From Gemmataceae bacterium (lineage in GTDB: Bacteria; Planctomycetota; Planctomycetia; Gemmatales; Gemmataceae): 16,557 nt of DNA. The position numbers and the translations under genes are program-made. Position 1 is the first letter of the stretch. Each line of letters starts with the position of its first letter. Below the pieces are notes generated by a model. The model was not told the origin of the DNA. It worked only from the letters and a program-made list of their open reading frames with translations, and searched no databases. The DNA lies in contig JAFMJU010000017.1 in NCBI GenBank assembly GCA_017853285.1, forward strand, positions 1 to 16,557. Direction: 5' to 3'. Of this stretch, positions 6,866 to 14,587 are shown piece by piece.

Positions 6866-8046
6866 GCAATATTCCCAAGGCTCCCAAAACGTTGCATGTG
6901 CTGCTGGTCGAGGATGACCCGGCCGACGCCTTCCTCATCCGCACCATGCTGGAGGAGGCCAAGGGCACCTCGTTCGCGGCCAATGTGGCCGGCTCATTGC
7001 GCGAGGCCCTGGCTTGGCTTTCGGCCAATCCATGTCAGGCGGTGGTCCTGGACCTTTCATTGCCCGACAGCCGGGGCCTGGCAACCTTCCACCAATTGCG
7101 GCAACATCATCCCGCATTGCCGGTGGTGGTGCTTACAGGGTTGGACGACGAGTCCCTTGCGCTTCAGGCGGTCAGCGAGGGGGCCCAGGATTTCCTGGTG
7201 AAAGGCCAGGTGCGCGAGCGCCGTCTCACCCAGGCGCTTCACCACGCCATGGGGCGCCAACGCCGGCTGTTGCGGGTGGAAAAAGCCCTGGAGCATAGCC
7301 AGGAAGAGGAGCGAGTGGCCCGGGAAATCGCCAAACAGTTGTTGCCGACGACCGCGCCGGAGATGACGGGTTTCGACCTTTTCGGCCATTCCATTCCGCG
7401 GGGCGCAAGCGGCGGGGACCTGTTGGATTGGTACCAGGTCGCTTCGGGTTGTTGGCGGATCGCGATTGGCGATGTGACCGGCCACGGCTTGGGCCCCAGC
7501 CTGCTGATGGCCACCACGCGGGCCTATTTGCGGGCATACGCCTCCATGGGGGTTAGCATCGAGGAGACCCTTGCGAAGACAAATGAGGCCCTCCTGGAGG
7601 ATTTGGGGGACTCCCGTAATGTGACCCTTTTCCTGGCCGAGTTGGATCCTGCAACCCGTCGACTCACCTACGCCAGCGCGGGACATGTTCCCGGGTTGTT
7701 GGTGGATCGGCATGGAGCCGTGCGGGAAAGGCTTTTCAGTACGGGGTTGCCCCTCGGGGTGCTGGAAAACGCCACCTATCCTGGGGAGGATCCCTTGGCA
7801 CTGGAACCCGGAGACGTGCTGATATTGCCAACCGATGGGGTTCTGGATGCGGTTCGGGTCGGCCAGGGGCATTTCGGGGTGGATGGGGTGATCCAGTCGG
7901 TTCGCCGGCGACTGGCGGGCGTTTCCCAGGCCCTTACCGCGGAAGGGGTGGTGGAATCCATTTTCACCGGTGTGGCGACTTGGACCCAGGGCAAGGAACC
8001 CGCCGACGATTGCACGGTTGTAGCCTTGAGGAGCCTCGGAACCTGA
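6862..8046 (+). CDS. Response regulator with SpoIIE/RsbU-type PP2C phosphatase output
   Basis: 394 residues. An N-terminal receiver (~10-125) has the acidic pair Asp18/Asp19, phospho-acceptor Asp64 in 'VVLDLSLPDS', Thr92 and Lys114. A charged helical linker (~130-165, 'RRLLRVEKALEHSQEEERVA') leads to a SpoIIE-type phosphatase (~170-392) with the metal motifs 'GGD' (184-186), 'GDVTGHG' (203-209), 'TDG' (324-326) and 'DD' (382-383). Proteins of this build, such as RsbU and RssB relatives, dephosphorylate Ser/Thr-phosphorylated anti-sigma antagonists, which links two-component input to partner-switching; that role is inferred here. The ATG overlaps the TGA of the hybrid kinase gene (ATGA, 6862-6865), so the two should be made together, and the histidine kinase half is the obvious phosphodonor. 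No STAS or anti-sigma gene lies in the window, so the substrate is elsewhere. Confidence 0.92.
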   Translation: MSNIPKAPKTLHVLLVEDDPADAFLIRTMLEEAKGTSFAANVAGSLREALAWLSANPCQAVVLDLSLPDSRGLATFHQLRQHHPALPVVVLTGLDDESLALQAVSEGAQDFLVKGQVRERRLTQALHHAMGRQRRLLRVEKALEHSQEEERVAREIAKQLLPTTAPEMTGFDLFGHSIPRGASGGDLLDWYQVASGCWRIAIGDVTGHGLGPSLLMATTRAYLRAYASMGVSIEETLAKTNEALLEDLGDSRNVTLFLAELDPATRRLTYASAGHVPGLLVDRHGAVRERLFSTGLPLGVLENATYPGEDPLALEPGDVLILPTDGVLDAVRVGQGHFGVDGVIQSVRRRLAGVSQALTAEGVVESIFTGVATWTQGKEPADDCTVVALRSLGT

Positions 8047-8060
8047 TTTTTCCATTGAGA

Positions 8061-8092
8061 TTGGCAAAAGCCGCCAAAAAGGCCCCTTTTTT
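8061..8092 (+). terminator. Possible terminator after the phosphatase gene
   Basis: TTGGC (8061-8065) pairs with GCCAA (8073-8077), and AAAAAG (8076-8081) can pair with CTTTTT (8086-8091) over a 4-base loop, ending in a T6 run (8087-8092). The stems are short and partly compete with each other. The position, 15 bases after the stop, is right for a terminator. Confidence 0.35.
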
Positions 8093-8173
8093 CAACCAAA
8101 CCCAAGGCGGACTCGTCTAGGTTTTGGGGCCTCTCCATTCGGGGTTGGGCTGGGAGAATCCGGTTTATCCTTG

Positions 8174-8184
8174 GTTGGGCCAAC
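8174..8184 (+). repeat. Small palindrome upstream of the macroglobulin gene
   Basis: GTTGG-G-CCAAC is a perfect 5-bp inverted repeat with one central base, just upstream of the candidate promoter at 8193-8220. It might be an operator half-site pair, but a repeat this short can occur by chance. Confidence 0.2.
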
Positions 8185-8192
8185 GCGGTTGG

Positions 8193-8220
8193 TTGCGTCC
8201 GTGTTTGCCAAACAGATAAT
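8193..8220 (+). promoter_or_regulatory. Candidate promoter for the alpha-2-macroglobulin gene
   Basis: TTGCGT (8193-8198) and GATAAT (8215-8220, 5 of 6 consensus bases) are 16 bp apart in the 232-bp gap between the phosphatase stop and the macroglobulin ATG. The predicted leader is about 50 bases. The -35 match is weak (TTG only). Confidence 0.3.
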
Positions 8221-8269
8221 CCAGTCTGAAAATAATGACCGCCGTCCGGTAAGGCCGGCCAAAAACCTT

Positions 8270-8274
8270 GGAGG
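8270..8274 (+). promoter_or_regulatory. Ribosome binding site deciding the macroglobulin start
   Basis: GGAGG lies 4 bases before ATG 8279-8281. It selects this start over an in-frame TTG at 8171, whose 36 extra residues would bury the signal peptide. Confidence 0.7.
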
Positions 8275-8278
8275 CACC

Positions 8279-11200
8279 ATGCTTCACCGATTGATCCAAC
8301 GGAATTGGCTTTTGGCCCTAGCCTTGGTGCCTTTTGTGGTTTCGGCGGCAAGTTCGCAGGAGGTCGATTCGGAAAAAAAACCGGTGGTTTACGGAAGCCG
8401 GATGGGTGAAGTCCTTCGCGTGGCGGTGGCTGTTCCCCCGTCCGAAAAGGATATTGGCACGATTCAGGTGGGACTGGTGGACGGGGCGGGAGGAGCCAAG
8501 GCATCCCTGAAAAGAGATGTTCCGCTGGCTCGGGAGTGGACCACCCACCTTTTTGAGTTCGGTGTCAAGCCAGGGGCCAAGGACCAGATTCGCGTGGAGT
8601 GGGGTGGCGCCGCGTTGGTGGCCGCCCTGGAAGAAGTGCTGCTCAAGGCACCCGCTGAGGCCTCGGTTCGCGCCGGATTGCAATGGCATCCGGGTAGTTC
8701 CGTCCCTGTTGATGTGACGGTAACCGCTCCTGTCGCCCTGGATCGTAATCCGCCAATCCCCGGTGTCGAAGTGGTGGCGGAGTTGGTTGCCAATGGCAAG
8801 GCGACACGGTTGGCGCGTGGCCAAACGGGTTCCAGCGGGCGATCGGCCCTCACGCTGGCGGTCCCAGAATTGGAACCGGGCCAATACGCTTTGAAATTGG
8901 TGGTCCGCTCGGCTCTGGGTGAATCCGTCCTGGAAAAGCAGGTCCAGGTTGTTCGTGCTCCCCGTCTGCTGCTGACCACCGACAAGCCTGTTTACCAGCC
9001 GGGGCAACTGGTCCACCTCCGTCTTTTGGCATTGGACTCCTTCACGCTGAAGCCCATTGCGGGCAAGGCTGTCTGGTTCGAGGTGGAAGACGCCAAGGGC
9101 AACAAGGTATTCAAGAAGGAAGCCCCCCTGAGCGCGCAAGGCATTGCCTTTGCGGATTTTCAACTCGCATCCGAGGTGAATCAGGGTGCCTATCAGATCC
9201 GCGCGCTGCTGGGGAACGACAACACCGCCAAAACGGTCACGGTCAAGCCTTACCAGTTGCCAAGATTCAAGACCTCCTTGAAGCTGGACAAGCCTTGGTA
9301 TCAGCCCGGCGAAAAGGTGCGCGCGTCCCTTCAGGCGGATTATTTCTTTGGCAAACCTGTGGCTGGAGGCGCCTTTTCAATGAAGGTCGCCTCGCTGGAT
9401 CTGCAGGCCAACGATTTTTTCACGTTCAAAGGAAAGACAAACGAATCAGGGGCGGCCGAGGTGACCTTTGATTTGCCTCGGAATTTGGTTGGTTTGCCTT
9501 CGCGCCAGGGGGACGCTGTGGTTTCCGTCCAAGTGGAGCTGACGGATGCCGCGGAGCACTCGGAGAAGGCTGAAACCTCGGTGGCTGTGAGCGCCCGGCC
9601 CATTCGTCTGAAGGCCCTTGCCGAGGGAGGCAGGTTGGTGCCTGAATTGGAGAACCGGGTGGTGGTTTCCGCCACCTATCCCGATGGCGCGCCAGCCAAG
9701 GCCCAAATCAGATTGTGGCCGGGCGGGAATAAGGTGCGTGAACCCTTTGTCGCCTCCACGGGGGAAAATGGGTTGGCGGAGTTCTCCTTCGTTCCCCGGG
9801 CGGATTGGTTCAACCAGTCCGGATTCGGGGAGCAATCCGTGGAGTTCCTCGGGCAGCCCCAGCCGGTGAATCAGTTTGGGCCAAAATCGGAACTGCCGGT
9901 GCGGATGGAGGCGACCGACTCTCGCGGCGCCACCGCCGAGGCGCAAGCCGTTTTGTCAGGTGTGGCCAAGGGCGACAACCTGGTCCTGAAGCTGAACCGC
10001 GCGATCTTCAACACCGGTCAGGCGCTGGTTGCCGAAGTGTTGGTGGATTCATCCTCCCCAACCGCCTACCTCGATGTCATCAAGGACGGCCAGTTGGTCC
10101 TCAGCCGCTGGATGGATGTGAAAAACGGTAAAGCCCGCCTGGAAACGGCCCTCCCGCCTGAGGTTTCCGGTTCCCTGGAGGTCCATGCCTGGCAGGTGGT
10201 GGGCAGTGGCGAGTTGGTTCGAGATAGCAGGCTGATTTATGCCCAGCCCTCCCGGGAATTGAAGGTGGAGATTCTCCCGGGCGCCGGCCAATACCGACCG
10301 GGTGAAAAAGGAGCCGTCGAGCTGAGGGTCACCGATTCCTCCGGGAAGCCAGTAGCCTCCGCCCTGGGGGTTCTGGTGGTGGATGAGGCGGTTTACGCGT
10401 TGCAGGACCAGCAGCCCGGGATGGAAAAAGTGTTCTTCACCCTGCAAAAGCAACTTCTTGAGCCCAAGGCCCAGGAATTGGTGCCGGGGATTGGAGCACC
10501 CGCCGGACTCATTCGCCCGATGATTCTGGATGACCAGGCCCAGATGGCGGCCCGGGCCTTGTTTGGAGCCGTGCGGCCCGCGATTCCCAAATGTTGGGTT
10601 TCCGAGCCGGTGGTGGAAAGGCGACAGAAAGCTGAGCAAACGGTCTTAGCGTTGGGCATGGCCGTACATAACCTGGCCCAAATGGAATCGGTTTGGGCGA
10701 AGGGCGGTGCGGGTGAGTGGGCCCCCGGACTGCTGCAGAAAATAATCGACAGGGGTTATGCCAATCCGGAGCTCTTGAAAGATCCCCTGGGCGGGGAAAT
10801 CCGTTTGGAAACCCTGACTGCCATTGAGCCGATGTTTACCCCGGCACGCTTGGCAGCGGTAGTGACTCGTGAACGCCTACGGTACTGGTCGTGGATGTTG
10901 GTGAATGCGGCGAGCCAACCGGACAATCGCGCCCGTTGGCTTCGCAACGGGCAGTGGAATGTTCCCCAGGACGCGCTGGATTTAAAGCAAATGCGTCAGC
11001 CGGGCGGAACGCCGAAAGTGGACGCCTGGGGGCATTCGATTCTCGTTGTGCCCCGCAAGGAAAAAGGAAAATTGATTCCGGGACAGGAAATCCTGGCGGG
11101 CTGGGTTTTGGCAAGTCCCGGGCCTGACGGCAAGCTGGGAACTGCGGACGACATCCGCCTCGAGGATCTGAACAGCGATGGCAGTGACCAATTCTGGTGG

Positions 11201-13603
11201 TTGGCTCCTGAAAAATTCAAAGCCATGGCCCAGAAAAATCGTCCGCTTGGCGGTATGGGCGGGCCGGTGGCCATGTTCGGTGGAATGCCGGGCGGGGCTG
11301 GAGGGATGGTCCGTCGCGGCGGGGCTCCCATGGCCATGGAAATGGCCGCCATGGCGGCTCCCCCGATGATGGCCGATGGCCCTCCGGGAGCAATGCCCAA
11401 GAAAGCCATGGCGGCGCCAAATGCTTCTGGTGCGGATCAGGGCGGCGGGTCGGCTGAACCCGCTCGCACCCGTGAATTCTTCCCCGAAACCATGTTGTGG
11501 CGCCCCGCCTTGGTCACCAATGACCAGGGAATCGCCAGGTTGGAATTCGATTTCGCCGACAGCATCACCACCTGGCGCATGACCGCGACCGCATCCTCCC
11601 CTGCAGGTTTGCTGGGAGGTGCCAGCGCCCCCCTGCGTGTGTTCCAGGATTTCTTTGTGGAAATGGATCTGCCCCTCACGCTGACCCAAGGGGATGAGAT
11701 CCGTTTCCCGATCGCGGTGTTCAATTACCTGAAACAGCCGCAAAAAGTGGTCCTAACCCTGAAGCCGGAGCCTTGGTATGAGCTGGTGGACGGGCAGTCC
11801 GGAACCCGCGAGATGGAAATCGGGGCCAACCAGGTCGGATCGGTGGCTTACCGCATTCGGGCCAGAAATCTTGGGGCATTCCCGCTGCAGGTGGACGCCC
11901 GGGGAATGGCCATGTCGGATAGCGTGCGACGCTCCGTCCGGGTGATGCCCAATGGCGAACCGGTCGAGGTGGCGCATAATGAGCGGCTTTCCGGGAAGAT
12001 TGACAAGACTCTCCGGTTTCCTGCCGAGGCGTTGCCTGGGGCCAATCAGGCTTTTCTGAAAATCCACCCCGGGTTGTTCTCCCAATTGGTGGAGGGGACC
12101 GAGGGCATTCTCAGGATGCCGGGGGGGTGCTTTGAACAAACTTCCTCATCGGCGTATCCCAATATCCTCGTGGTGGATTACATCCGGCGAAACAAGATCG
12201 CCGCCGCGGAGGTTCTCGCCAAATCCGAGGCCTACCTGAACGCTGGCTACCAGCGTCTTCTGACTTTCGAGCGGCCGGGAGGTGGTTTTGACTGGTGGGG
12301 GAGCGGCGAACCGCTCGTATGGCTGAGCGCCTACGGCTTGATGGAATTCAACGACATGGCCAAGGTTTGGCCGGTGGATCGCGGCATAATTGACCGAACC
12401 CAGGCCTGGTTGCTCAAGCAGATGGAACCGGCGGGCACTTGGTCCAAAATCGGCGCGACCCATGGTGAATCGATCGAGCGCATGGGGGATCCCAGATTGC
12501 TTCTGACCAGTTATGTGGTGTGGGCCCTTCTGGAAAGCGGGGTGCCCCACCAAAGGCTGGAAAAATCATTGGCCTATGTGAGGCAAAACGCACCCGAGGC
12601 GGAGAGCCCCTATATCCTCGCTCTGGCGGCCAATGCATTGACCGCCGCGCCAGACACCGGAAACCATGCCGGCAAAATCCTCGACTTGGTTTTAACCAAA
12701 CTGGACCGGTTGGGGCAGGAAAAGCCGGAATGGCAAGCCCGATGTTTCCCCGTGGCTGGGGGTGAATCCCTGAACCACGCCCGGGGTGATTCACTGACGG
12801 TGGAGACCACGGCCCTTGCCGCCCTGGCACTTTTGAAATCAGGCCGGCCGGAGGCCAACACCAAAGCCCAAAAGGCCCTGGCGTATCTGGCCAAGGCGCG
12901 CGATCCGCATGGCACTTGGGGAAGCACCCAGGCGACCATCCTGGCCCTGAAAGCCTTGGTCCAGGCATCCAGCGCGCCCAAACAGTCCAAGCCGGCGGGT
13001 TTCCGCATCCTTGTGGATGGCAAGGAGGTTGACCGGGGCGAGGTGAATTCGCTCAACAGCGATGTGATGCAACAGTTCGACCTGACCGCTTCGGTTTCCT
13101 CTCCGGGTGACCACCAGGTGCAATTGCTGGTGGATGGCGAGTCCAGCATGGTGGCCCAACTGGTATCCAGATTTTACCGGCCATGGAGCGCGAAAAACCG
13201 GCCCAAGGACCGGTTCGCCTTGAAGGTGGATTATGATCGCACCACCCTGGAGGCTGACCAGACCATTCAGGCCAAGGCCAGCCTTCGATACCTTGCGGAC
13301 CGCCCGACCACGATGGTCATGCTTGACCTGGGTATTCCCCCGGGCTTTCATGCGGATGCTGAAGATTGGAACAAACTGTTGGTGGAGGGAAAGATCAAGC
13401 GTTATTCCATGACCGACCGGCAGATCATTGTCTACCTGCAGGATGTGGAACCGTCCAGGGATTACCTGTTTCCTTACACCCTAAAGGCCAAGTTCCCAGT
13501 GAAAGCCAAAGCCCCTGCTGCCGAGGCTTACGAGTATTACAACCCCGGTGAGCGTGGGGCTTCCCAACCGGTGGAAATCGAGGTCAGGGAAAAGGCCCGG
13601 TAG
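8279..13603 (+). CDS. Secreted alpha-2-macroglobulin family protein with intact thioester
   Basis: Bacterial alpha-2-macroglobulins are thought to trap attacking proteases: bait cleavage exposes a thioester that bonds to the protease. This one has 1774 residues. A signal peptide (residues ~1-23: 'RNWLLALALVPFVV', then Ala/Ser) has no lipobox Cys, so it is exported but not a lipoprotein as E. coli YfhM is. Beta-sandwich MG repeats show 'DKPVYQPGQ' (~234) and 'LDKPWYQPGEKV' (~336). A GspG-like segment (~835-960) and a Met-rich stretch (~991-1059) precede 'FPETMLWRPAL' and 'DSITTWR' (~1094), the conserved start of the second half. The thioester is C1284-F-E-Q1287 in 'GGCFEQTSSSAYPN', followed by an alpha/alpha barrel-like region with repeated helices. 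The C-terminus ('YEYYNPGE') fits the receptor-binding-like domain. No pbpC gene, its common partner, is adjacent. The stop is 12 bp from the convergent LRR gene. Confidence 0.93.
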   Translation: MLHRLIQRNWLLALALVPFVVSAASSQEVDSEKKPVVYGSRMGEVLRVAVAVPPSEKDIGTIQVGLVDGAGGAKASLKRDVPLAREWTTHLFEFGVKPGAKDQIRVEWGGAALVAALEEVLLKAPAEASVRAGLQWHPGSSVPVDVTVTAPVALDRNPPIPGVEVVAELVANGKATRLARGQTGSSGRSALTLAVPELEPGQYALKLVVRSALGESVLEKQVQVVRAPRLLLTTDKPVYQPGQLVHLRLLALDSFTLKPIAGKAVWFEVEDAKGNKVFKKEAPLSAQGIAFADFQLASEVNQGAYQIRALLGNDNTAKTVTVKPYQLPRFKTSLKLDKPWYQPGEKVRASLQADYFFGKPVAGGAFSMKVASLDLQANDFFTFKGKTNESGAAEVTFDLPRNLVGLPSRQGDAVVSVQVELTDAAEHSEKAETSVAVSARPIRLKALAEGGRLVPELENRVVVSATYPDGAPAKAQIRLWPGGNKVREPFVASTGENGLAEFSFVPRADWFNQSGFGEQSVEFLGQPQPVNQFGPKSELPVRMEATDSRGATAEAQAVLSGVAKGDNLVLKLNRAIFNTGQALVAEVLVDSSSPTAYLDVIKDGQLVLSRWMDVKNGKARLETALPPEVSGSLEVHAWQVVGSGELVRDSRLIYAQPSRELKVEILPGAGQYRPGEKGAVELRVTDSSGKPVASALGVLVVDEAVYALQDQQPGMEKVFFTLQKQLLEPKAQELVPGIGAPAGLIRPMILDDQAQMAARALFGAVRPAIPKCWVSEPVVERRQKAEQTVLALGMAVHNLAQMESVWAKGGAGEWAPGLLQKIIDRGYANPELLKDPLGGEIRLETLTAIEPMFTPARLAAVVTRERLRYWSWMLVNAASQPDNRARWLRNGQWNVPQDALDLKQMRQPGGTPKVDAWGHSILVVPRKEKGKLIPGQEILAGWVLASPGPDGKLGTADDIRLEDLNSDGSDQFWWLAPEKFKAMAQKNRPLGGMGGPVAMFGGMPGGAGGMVRRGGAPMAMEMAAMAAPPMMADGPPGAMPKKAMAAPNASGADQGGGSAEPARTREFFPETMLWRPALVTNDQGIARLEFDFADSITTWRMTATASSPAGLLGGASAPLRVFQDFFVEMDLPLTLTQGDEIRFPIAVFNYLKQPQKVVLTLKPEPWYELVDGQSGTREMEIGANQVGSVAYRIRARNLGAFPLQVDARGMAMSDSVRRSVRVMPNGEPVEVAHNERLSGKIDKTLRFPAEALPGANQAFLKIHPGLFSQLVEGTEGILRMPGGCFEQTSSSAYPNILVVDYIRRNKIAAAEVLAKSEAYLNAGYQRLLTFERPGGGFDWWGSGEPLVWLSAYGLMEFNDMAKVWPVDRGIIDRTQAWLLKQMEPAGTWSKIGATHGESIERMGDPRLLLTSYVVWALLESGVPHQRLEKSLAYVRQNAPEAESPYILALAANALTAAPDTGNHAGKILDLVLTKLDRLGQEKPEWQARCFPVAGGESLNHARGDSLTVETTALAALALLKSGRPEANTKAQKALAYLAKARDPHGTWGSTQATILALKALVQASSAPKQSKPAGFRILVDGKEVDRGEVNSLNSDVMQQFDLTASVSSPGDHQVQLLVDGESSMVAQLVSRFYRPWSAKNRPKDRFALKVDYDRTTLEADQTIQAKASLRYLADRPTTMVMLDLGIPPGFHADAEDWNKLLVEGKIKRYSMTDRQIIVYLQDVEPSRDYLFPYTLKAKFPVKAKAPAAEAYEYYNPGERGASQPVEIEVREKAR
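10781..11155 (+). other. GspG-like calcium-motif insertion within the macroglobulin
   Basis: Codons ~835-959 of the macroglobulin. 'DPLGGEIRLE' (~835) and, more clearly, 'DAWGHSILVV' (~915) followed by 'SPGPDGKLGTADDI' (~946-959) resemble the end of type II secretion pseudopilins (GspG: 'DPWGNPY...S.GPDGKEGTDDDI'), where the loop binds calcium. It is not a pilin because there is no prepilin N-terminus; it appears to be the C-terminal fold borrowed as a domain or a convergent calcium loop. Confidence 0.55.
11249..11458 (+). other. Met/Gly/Ala/Pro-rich candidate bait region
   Basis: Codons ~991-1060 of the macroglobulin have about 12 Met and are otherwise mostly Gly, Ala and Pro. Two dibasic sites ('VRRGG' and 'PKKAM') stand in this flexible stretch. 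It lies just before 'FPETMLWRPAL', where the bait region sits in alpha-2-macroglobulins, and it is the only long low-complexity segment in the protein. The bait role is inferred from position and composition. Confidence 0.6.
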
Positions 13604-13615
13604 CTCGCCATCGAT

Positions 13616-14428
13616 TCACCAACGCACCAGGCGTGAGAGAGGTGGGGAGCGCAACAGCCTCCCTCCCGCGACGCTGAGGGGATTGCCACGCAGGTCGATA
13701 CGTTCAACCGCCAGCAATTCGCCGGTTTCCTTGGCCGCCGCAAGGAAATCCAGGAGCAGTCGCACACCCTGGTGGTTGATTTCGTTGTCAGCCAGGTCTA
13801 ACTTCCGCAAACCTGGCATCCAAGGGGATTGCAGGATGGCGCGCAATCCCCGGGCCCCAATCCTGTTTCCTGGCATGGTCAATTCCTGGAGATTTTCCAA
13901 AGGGGCATGGTGGGCAAGTTGTGTCACACCATCGGATCCAACCCCCGCCCCTGTCAGGTCGAGGGAAGTCAGGTAGGGCATCAGGCTTTGTGAGGAAATC
14001 CTGCCAAGGTCTTCAGCCCTTTCCCGAGGTGTTTCCATGCCCCAAGTGAGATGCAGGTGTTCAATGGGGTGGGTGGCCGCCAAAAAATCATGAGATTCCA
14101 GGAATTGGCGCGCATCCATTTGCAGGTGGTGGACGAATCCCCGACGAAAATTCCAATCCGCGGCAATTCCTAGCAATTCTCCGGCCCAATAAGGGCCGTA
14201 GGTTTGTTTCAGGTGTTGTTCCCTTCGGAAAGCCTGCCTCTGCTCAGGCAAGGGGGAACCGGCGGTCAGGGCGATCTGGAGGCGGATAAATTCGGCCCGG
14301 GCCTCCAGGGCGGGGTCATTGTTGAAGCGGAATTGTTCTTCCAGCCAGTCGGCGTAGACCAACCGGGGCATGTCGTCCTGCCGGTTGTTCAGGATCAGCC
14401 GAAGCAATTCCTGTCCAGAACTCTCCAT
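13616..14428 (-). CDS. TIGR02996 domain + leucine-rich repeat protein
   Basis: 270 residues. Residues ~5-53 match the TIGR02996 domain ('DDMPRLVYADWLEE' at 18-31 and 'RAEFIRLQIAL' at 44-54), a short module found in many copies in Gemmata-type planctomycetes and of unknown function. The second half has about four ribonuclease-inhibitor-type leucine-rich repeats ('LTSLDLTGAGVGSDGV', 'LQELTMPGNRIGARGL', 'LRKLDLADNEINHQGV', 'VERIDLRGNPLSVAGG'). No signal peptide or membrane segment is visible, so it is probably a cytoplasmic protein-interaction module. It is convergent with the macroglobulin gene and divergent from glnA; no function follows from these neighbours. The ATG at 14426-14428 has no clear ribosome site, but it places the domain directly at the N-terminus, as is usual for the family. 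Confidence 0.85.
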   Translation of the reverse strand: MESSGQELLRLILNNRQDDMPRLVYADWLEEQFRFNNDPALEARAEFIRLQIALTAGSPLPEQRQAFRREQHLKQTYGPYWAGELLGIAADWNFRRGFVHHLQMDARQFLESHDFLAATHPIEHLHLTWGMETPRERAEDLGRISSQSLMPYLTSLDLTGAGVGSDGVTQLAHHAPLENLQELTMPGNRIGARGLRAILQSPWMPGLRKLDLADNEINHQGVRLLLDFLAAAKETGELLAVERIDLRGNPLSVAGGRLLRSPPLSRLVRW

Positions 14429-14498
14429 AACATCAGGCTGGCCTTGGCAACCGGGCTTTGGACTTCTAAATCAAAAAAGAGGGCCTCTCCCGCCCAAA

Positions 14499-14522
14499 TG
14501 TCTGTCCGACCATCTTAGACAG
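14499..14522 (+). repeat. Imperfect inverted repeat upstream of glnA
   Basis: TGTCT (14499-14503) pairs with AGACA (14517-14521), and in an overlapping register CTGTC (14502-14506) pairs with GACAG (14518-14522). It could be a regulator site or a weak RNA hairpin in the LRR/glnA gap; it is too short to be sure. Confidence 0.25.
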
Positions 14523-14543
14523 GGCACCGGGTTTAATGGTGCC
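14523..14543 (+). repeat. Inverted repeat GGCACC-N9-GGTGCC upstream of glnA
   Basis: Perfect 6-bp arms (14523-14528 and 14538-14543) around a 9-base A/T-containing spacer, ending 12 bp before a TATTAT box and 44 bp before the glnA start. The spacing of 15 bp between arm starts suits a dimeric regulator overlapping the promoter. Nitrogen control of glnA makes an operator plausible, but no known consensus was recognised. Confidence 0.35.
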
Positions 14544-14555
14544 AGTCGGGCTTGT

Positions 14556-14561
14556 TATTAT
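14556..14561 (+). promoter_or_regulatory. Candidate -10 element for glnA
   Basis: TATTAT (5 of 6 consensus bases) lies in an A/T-rich patch, 26 bases before the GTG start. The -35 position falls inside the inverted repeat at 14523-14543 (TTTAAT at 14532-14537, 18-bp spacer), which would let a bound regulator affect the promoter. Confidence 0.35.
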
Positions 14562-14574
14562 TGTTAGGGTCCTC

Positions 14575-14580
14575 GGGAGA
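14575..14580 (+). promoter_or_regulatory. Ribosome binding site deciding the glnA GTG start
   Basis: GGGAGA is 7 bases before GTG 14588-14590. The in-frame TTG at 14552 would overlap the A/T-rich promoter-like patch and adds 12 residues not typical of the family. Confidence 0.65.
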
Positions 14581-14587
14581 TTATTCC

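Noticed and set aside
7057..8067. A 336-codon minus-strand frame under the phosphatase gene
   Set aside because: It mirrors the third-position GC bias of the real gene and has no motif; the forward frame has all receiver and PP2C residues.
8047..8278. A riboswitch or small gene in the 232-bp gap before the macroglobulin
   Set aside because: No recognisable riboswitch core and no short frame with a ribosome site; only the terminator-like and promoter-like elements listed.
10982..11743. Minus-strand frames opposite the Met-rich bait region (His-rich, 'GHHRGSRHGGHFHGHG')
   Set aside because: The His-rich look is the complement of repeated ATG/GCC codons; there is no start context and the forward protein continues through.
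14441..14460. A sigma54-like TGGCA...TTTGG element upstream of glnA
   Set aside because: The -12 GC dinucleotide is missing and it lies about 130 bp from the start codon; a sigma54 promoter cannot be supported.
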